Assembly: GCA_015680685.1 (NCBI GenBank)
Contig: MNCI01001310.1
Location: 27,278-91,277, forward strand
Source of the DNA: Gnetum montanum
Taxonomy: Eukaryota; Streptophyta; Gnetopsida; Gnetales; Gnetaceae
Length of the DNA stretch: 64,000 bases
Direction of reading: 5' to 3'
The notes under the pieces are model-generated. The model had not been told where the DNA came from. It did not search any database and worked only from the letters and a program-made list of their open reading frames with translations. Each line of letters begins with the position of its first letter. Position 1 is the first letter of the stretch. The position numbers and the translations under genes were made by a program. This document shows positions 60,175-64,000 of the stretch, in pieces.

Positions 60175-61298
60175 AGAACCTCTTTTGGGCTTGCCCTAAA
60201 GAAAGGACATTTTGTAAACTTACCTTGAGTATTACTAGTATGATCCTCTCCCTATATACTAATTGTCCTAGTAGCAAATTTCTATTGAGGTTGTGTTGGT
60301 AGTTCCCCTTGTATCATCAACAATGGTATTGGTGGTACAAGATTATGAGGTTGATATAAGGGACCTGGTATTAGTTGAGATGTATACGGATAAGGATCAA
60401 TGCATGATGTTGTGGGTTTGTGATATTCAAGTAAACAGCGTGGGGAGGAAGTATGAACAAAAGTGTTTCTGATAGATGAAGTATGAATAAAAATGTTTCT
60501 AAAAGAGATAGAACATTGTACATAGTATCCATAGGGATCTAGTTGTCTATATGGATACTGCTACCTTGGTGGTGACATTCTCCATTAATGCAGTTGTTGA
60601 CACTGTTGCTAGTATTATTTCTGTAGTTGAAGATAAGCTCCACTTGGATAGTATGGTTGTTGTTGATAAGGCTATCTGAAATTACCTTGTGGATAAGGTA
60701 ATTACCTAGGCATTTGTTTCTTAAAAAATTTTGGATTGAGTACATATGCCTCAGACTCTTGTAAGTGGGCCATCATAGGACAACATCCTTTAGGATGTTT
60801 GTATTGGCACACTTTGTAACCTATGTTATCTTTGCTCAAGTATGTCATTTCCTCTACCATAGCAACTTTTTCTTTATTCTTATAGTTGTCACGTCCATTG
60901 TCCTTTTTCTTATTTATGTCCTTATTTCAGTTGAAATTTTATTTAGTTCTTTCCTCTACTATCTTAAGTGATGTAGCAAATTTCTCATCCATAAAATCCC
61001 ATATTTCTCTATCTTTATTATGATATCATTTACTAATTTGTAAATGAGAAGAGTCTTCATTGGATTGCCTCTTCACATCTCTTTTTCTAATAAATGAGTC
61101 TCTATCATATTCTTCAGTTGGTTCCCTTTCTTGTAGCTCTCCTTCTTTTACCATTTGGTCTATTAACCATTGGATCTGATGAGTTGTCATCTCAGATAAT
61201 CTACTTTGGGCATATACTCCAAGGATTTCTTTTGTTTTGTTCCTTAGTCCATTCATGATATGCCATAATTGTTCCCATTGAGAAAATTTGTGGCCTAG
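60175..61298 (-). pseudogene. Gag of Host-3, C-terminal part
   Basis: Minus strand: MNGLRNKTKEILGVYAQSRL, TTHQIQWLIDQMVKEGELQE and PTEEYDRDSFIRKRDVKRQS (61256-61060) correspond to Host-2 words around 46350-46100. Towards 60540 and 60200 it is more decayed. It is cut at 61298 by the MATE-carrying unit. Confidence 0.65.
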
Positions 61299-61527
61299 TG
61301 TTGAACCCCAAAATTAGGTCAATTTTAATTAAGTACCTCTAATAAAAAGATACATTTTAATTAGTTTTATGAAATTAATTACATATTGTTAATCATTTAA
61401 CTAGTGTTTAATTAATGTTTATTTTAGTTATTTTGATTAGTTTTAGTTTATTGTATTTTAGTTTATTATAATGATAAGTATTAGTTTATTAATTTTTATT
61501 GCTAGTTTATTTTAGTTTAATTAATAN

Positions 61528-62257
61528 TGATAGCTTCTGCACCCACGATGGTTGCTGCAGCTCCAATAGAAATGTTCTACAGCTCATTGAGATGTGAAGG
61601 AAAGAGAACAATCTCTACTGCAGAGGCTACAAAATTTGGATTGCTGTAATGCAAGATCTTTTTCCAAAAGGGACTGGCCAATGCAAAACAGGCTTTGTTA
61701 ACTAGATACTCAGTTGGTAGCTTGGCAACATTCATTCATAGTGATGATTTCAGAAATTTTCTACCCAAAACAACCAATTTCCAGTTACATCCACACCTAC
61801 TACATAGTTAACATAAGAGGAAATGTCCTTCGTTACGGTTTTCATTGACGGTCAGTTTAACTGCACTGGTTCTCTCTCCCTCTGCAATGTTCTATTCATG
61901 GCATTTTTTTGTCCGCCATTGTTTTCTACAACTTGCATCACAGTATCATACTCATTACATATCCACATTTTACAAAGAAAATTTCATAGAAATCGTTCAC
62001 ATGAATGAGACCAAATTTGCGGAAGATGGCAGAGGATGTGTTTATACAGGGCTCCACATGGTGAACAGAGCCAAGCAACCATAGCAAGAAAGTAAAGCCA
62101 GATCTGCATCAACGTTAGCCATCGGAGAAGAGAGTAGTTCTTGTTGCACACATGCTATGGCAAATTGCATTTATGATCCCCTTCATGACCGATCTTCAAG
62201 CTGCAACTTTTGCTGCAGTTAAATGCCCTACTATAATGACAGTATATATATTTTCAC
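61528..62257. other. Complex sequence upstream of the MATE fragment, unassigned
   Basis: Base composition differs from the AT-rich ends of the unit, so it is probably captured host sequence. Short open stretches exist on both strands, but I recognise no domain. It ends in TATATATATTTTCACAG, which looks like a 3' splice site before the MATE homology. Confidence 0.4.
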
Positions 62258-62690
62258 AGGAAAGACAAAACTTATGGCAGAACTTGTGTTGCCATGGCTG
62301 GTGGAGTTGCAATTCCTACTACTCGTCTCAAAACCTATAATGATGATAATAAATATACTTGATTCAGCTGTTGATTCTGCATATTCACTGCACTTGTAAA
62401 TCCCAACAATAATGGTAGCCACAAGAGTGAGGGTAGCTAATGTGCTTGGAAGTGAAAACAGTAAAGGCGCCGAACTTGCTACCATCGTCGCCACATGTGC
62501 ATCACTTCTTATTGGTGTTTTATTTATTGTTCTCATTGTGGTCTTCTACAATGATTTTGCTTTGATATTTACCAGTAGCAAGGTAGTGATAAAAATAGTG
62601 TTAAAGATCACGTACTTTCTAGGATTGGCTATTCTTCAGAGCATTCAACCAATCAAGTTGCAAGGTTAGCCAATAGAGGAATGTGCAAGG
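62258..62690 (+). pseudogene. MATE (multidrug and toxic compound extrusion) transporter fragment
   Basis: MATE proteins are 12-helix cation-antiport efflux carriers of plasma membrane or vacuole. The fragment reads LAELVLPWLVELQFLLLVSK (62277-62335), then VATRVRVANVLGSENSKGAE (62415-62474), a relic of the VSTRVSNELGAGN motif, a hydrophobic helix (LATIVATCASLLIGVLFIVL, 62475-62534), and FALIFTSSKVVIKIV with LTYFLGL-like ITYFLGLAILQSIQP (62600-62650). That is roughly the middle third of a MATE protein. The last 85 codons from 62412 are open. The likely 3' splice site at 62258 suggests that genomic DNA, not only cDNA, was captured. Confidence 0.75.
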
Positions 62691-62900
62691 TTGTTCAAGG
62701 TGAGCGAAGCATCATGAATTTCAGTTCCATGCCATTTTGCTACACTATGGAAGGTTCTCTTCCACCATTTCCATCATATTTGCTCATCTATTGATATCAA
62801 AGATGCTAGACTTGGCATTCGCATTGATTATTATGGATTGGCATAATATCCAACCTATTATTAAAAGACTTATTTTTAAACATTGTTTCACATTGTGGAG

Positions 62901-62910
62901 TATAAATAAG
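62901..62910 (+). promoter_or_regulatory. TATA box of the MATE-carrying LTR
   Basis: TATAAATAAG, followed by a G-rich run (GGGGGAGGGAGGGGGG, 62929) and a purine-rich leader. It is downstream of the MATE fragment. Confidence 0.45.
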
Positions 62911-63463
62911 ACATCTCACATTTTATTGGGGGAGGGAGGGGGGTGTATAAAGAAAAGAAGATTTTAGGGAGAAAACATAAGGAAGAGGAGAAGGAATTGA
63001 TACCAATAAATTCCACATCAAATTGAGATAAATTATTCTTATGATTTATGTTGAAGATCTATTGAGCTTTGCGGCAATTCCTAAAGTCCATCATCTAACA
63101 ATCAAAATTGTTACATTGTGAAACCAACAAGGTAGAATTTCAATTTAGGAAAGTCTCCCTTGTGATCTTCAATTATTATTTGTAATTTCAATTTGATTTA
63201 ATTATTAATTTTCATTCTTGAACTTAATGTTAGAAGTTAGGGTAAAACTTTATGATTATACTTATGAGTGATAGGCATACGTGTGGAATTTAATTGGATT
63301 CAATTCTAATTATTTATTGTCTTGATGATTTCTTTGACTTTTTAACGGTTCCTCCATAGATATGACTTGTGGGTCAGTCACAGATGAGGTGACAATCTCT
63401 ACAATGAAATAAAGAAAAATAAATTTTAAAGATATCCAACACCAAATTTTGCCTAGCTCGTCA

Positions 63464-63965
63464 CCTAGGCATCTATGCAATAATAAGTAATGCTTACCCA
63501 TTACTGCATCAAGGGATTCATGTATCCCTTATTTCCATCCATGGATATATTTTCTTAGATTCAACACTCTAGAGTAATTTTGATACTTATCATTAAAAAT
63601 TTCTAACATGGCACTTCATCTTTGAATTGATTCTGATTCTAAGGATATGTACTGGCTCTCTGCTTCTTTGATGAGTGTTCTAGAAAACAACTTTAGTTTC
63701 TACTAATCATTCTCTATATTTTGTAGGGCATAGACATCATGAAAGTCTTGGAGATGGTGTTGTGGATCTACTTGATATTCACCTTCAAATTTTAGAATAT
63801 CGTTCATATCAAGTTGCTTGATGTAACTATCCCTTAAATGCTTAGTAGGAATATACACTACTTTCCTAATGTTGATCATATTACGAGTGGCTAATAATGG
63901 TTCTTCATAGTATTTAGGTTCATAACCTATGTTGTAGTGATGACCCCTTGATGAGACACGAATTG
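63464..63965 (-). pseudogene. Gag of Host-3, N-proximal part
   Basis: Homologous at base level to Host-2 46400-46900 (for example CTAGGCATCTATGCAATA and GGATTCATGTATCCCTTATTTCC). It breaks off at about 63965. Confidence 0.6.
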
Positions 63966-64000
63966 CTCATAGTGCTGGCGGCCGCGTTAAGGCACCCACG
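63966..64000. other. CpG-rich tail with a NotI site, possibly vector or linker
   Basis: Similarity to Host-2 stops at about 63965 and the last bases contain GCGGCCGC (63978-63985), unlike anything else in this CpG-poor window. Cloning vector or adaptor is a plausible explanation. Confidence 0.45.

Larger units (their letters stand above)
61299..63463 (+). mobile_element. Solo-LTR-like unit carrying a MATE transporter fragment
   Basis: The 2165-bp insert begins TGTTGAACCCC and ends CTCGTCA and is flanked by CCTAG (61294-61298 and 63464-63468). Host-2 is continuous at the same place (GGCTAGGGCATCTATGC, 46395). It has no gag or pol. AT-rich LTR-like sequence at 61299-61526 is followed by more complex sequence at 61528-62760 that includes MATE transporter code. 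A TATA box (TATAAATAAG, 62901) and a leader-like tail follow. Strand is given by the TATA box and the captured fragment, which agree. The unit parallels the P450-carrying one at 6290-9409. Confidence 0.65.
51560..63965 (-). mobile_element. Host-3: second pol-deleted Athila-like element
   Basis: Minus strand: gag (about 63965-63469 and 61298-60175), protease (58630-57800), RT stub, spacer, ORFX and 3' LTR. It is interrupted by LTR G1 and by the MATE-carrying unit. It is homologous to Host-2 along its length, including the loss of RT core, RNase H and integrase. Its 5' LTR would lie beyond the window. Confidence 0.75.

Noticed and set aside
62231-62536. Minus-strand open stretch of 101 codons in the MATE unit
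   Set aside because: It overlaps the MATE reading on the opposite strand; the plus-strand protein has the recognisable motif.

Overview
The window is plant nuclear DNA, most likely from a gymnosperm and probably a conifer. That assignment is inference: it rests on layered, heavily decayed LTR retrotransposons filling the whole window, and on captured gene fragments (cytochrome P450, MATE transporter) of plant type. I see no intact host gene, rRNA, tRNA or CRISPR. Essentially all coding sequence is broken by stops and frameshifts, so most gene entries are pseudogene domains recognised from short motifs. Two undetermined bases (43242, 61527) and a NotI-containing CpG-rich tail (63966-64000) suggest a cloned or assembled insert.

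Layout. (1) A minus-strand Ty3/gypsy element of Athila-like plan (Host-1) runs from an LTR at 31624-32451 off the left edge: primer-binding site, gag, protease, RT, RNase H, integrase, a 2-kb spacer and an extra ORF ('ORFX'). (2) Host-1 is split by a plus-strand Tat/Ogre-like element (element B, 4761-26656, target duplication CACAC). B has LTRs of about 1.7 kb, gag, protease, RT, two RNase H domains and integrase, and an antisense spliced-looking gene remnant between protease and RT. (3) B was itself hit twice: a TG...CA unit at 6290-9409 (duplication CATAG) carrying a P450 fragment, and a solo LTR at 10030-10939 (duplication TTCAT). (4) A second minus-strand element (Host-2, 32452-48801) has gag, protease, a stub of RT, the spacer and ORFX, but no RT core, RNase H or integrase. 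It is split by a plus-strand deletion derivative (element D, 38347-44912). (5) 48802-51559 is AT-rich DNA plus a solo LTR (G2). (6) A third minus-strand copy (Host-3, 51560 to about 63965) has the same pol-less plan as Host-2. It is interrupted by a solo LTR (G1, about 58639-60173) and by a TG...CA unit (61299-63463, duplication CCTAG) carrying a MATE transporter fragment.

How the parts relate. Host-2 and Host-3 share the same loss of pol, so they look like members of a non-autonomous family that kept Gag, protease and ORFX and would have relied on a Host-1-like partner for RT and integrase. ORFX is the least familiar protein here: it occurs three times after the same spacer, with its own candidate TATA box, and its N-terminal domain is still alignable although the copies are strongly diverged. 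The two captured-gene units both place the host-gene fragment upstream of a TATA box inside what looks like one long LTR.
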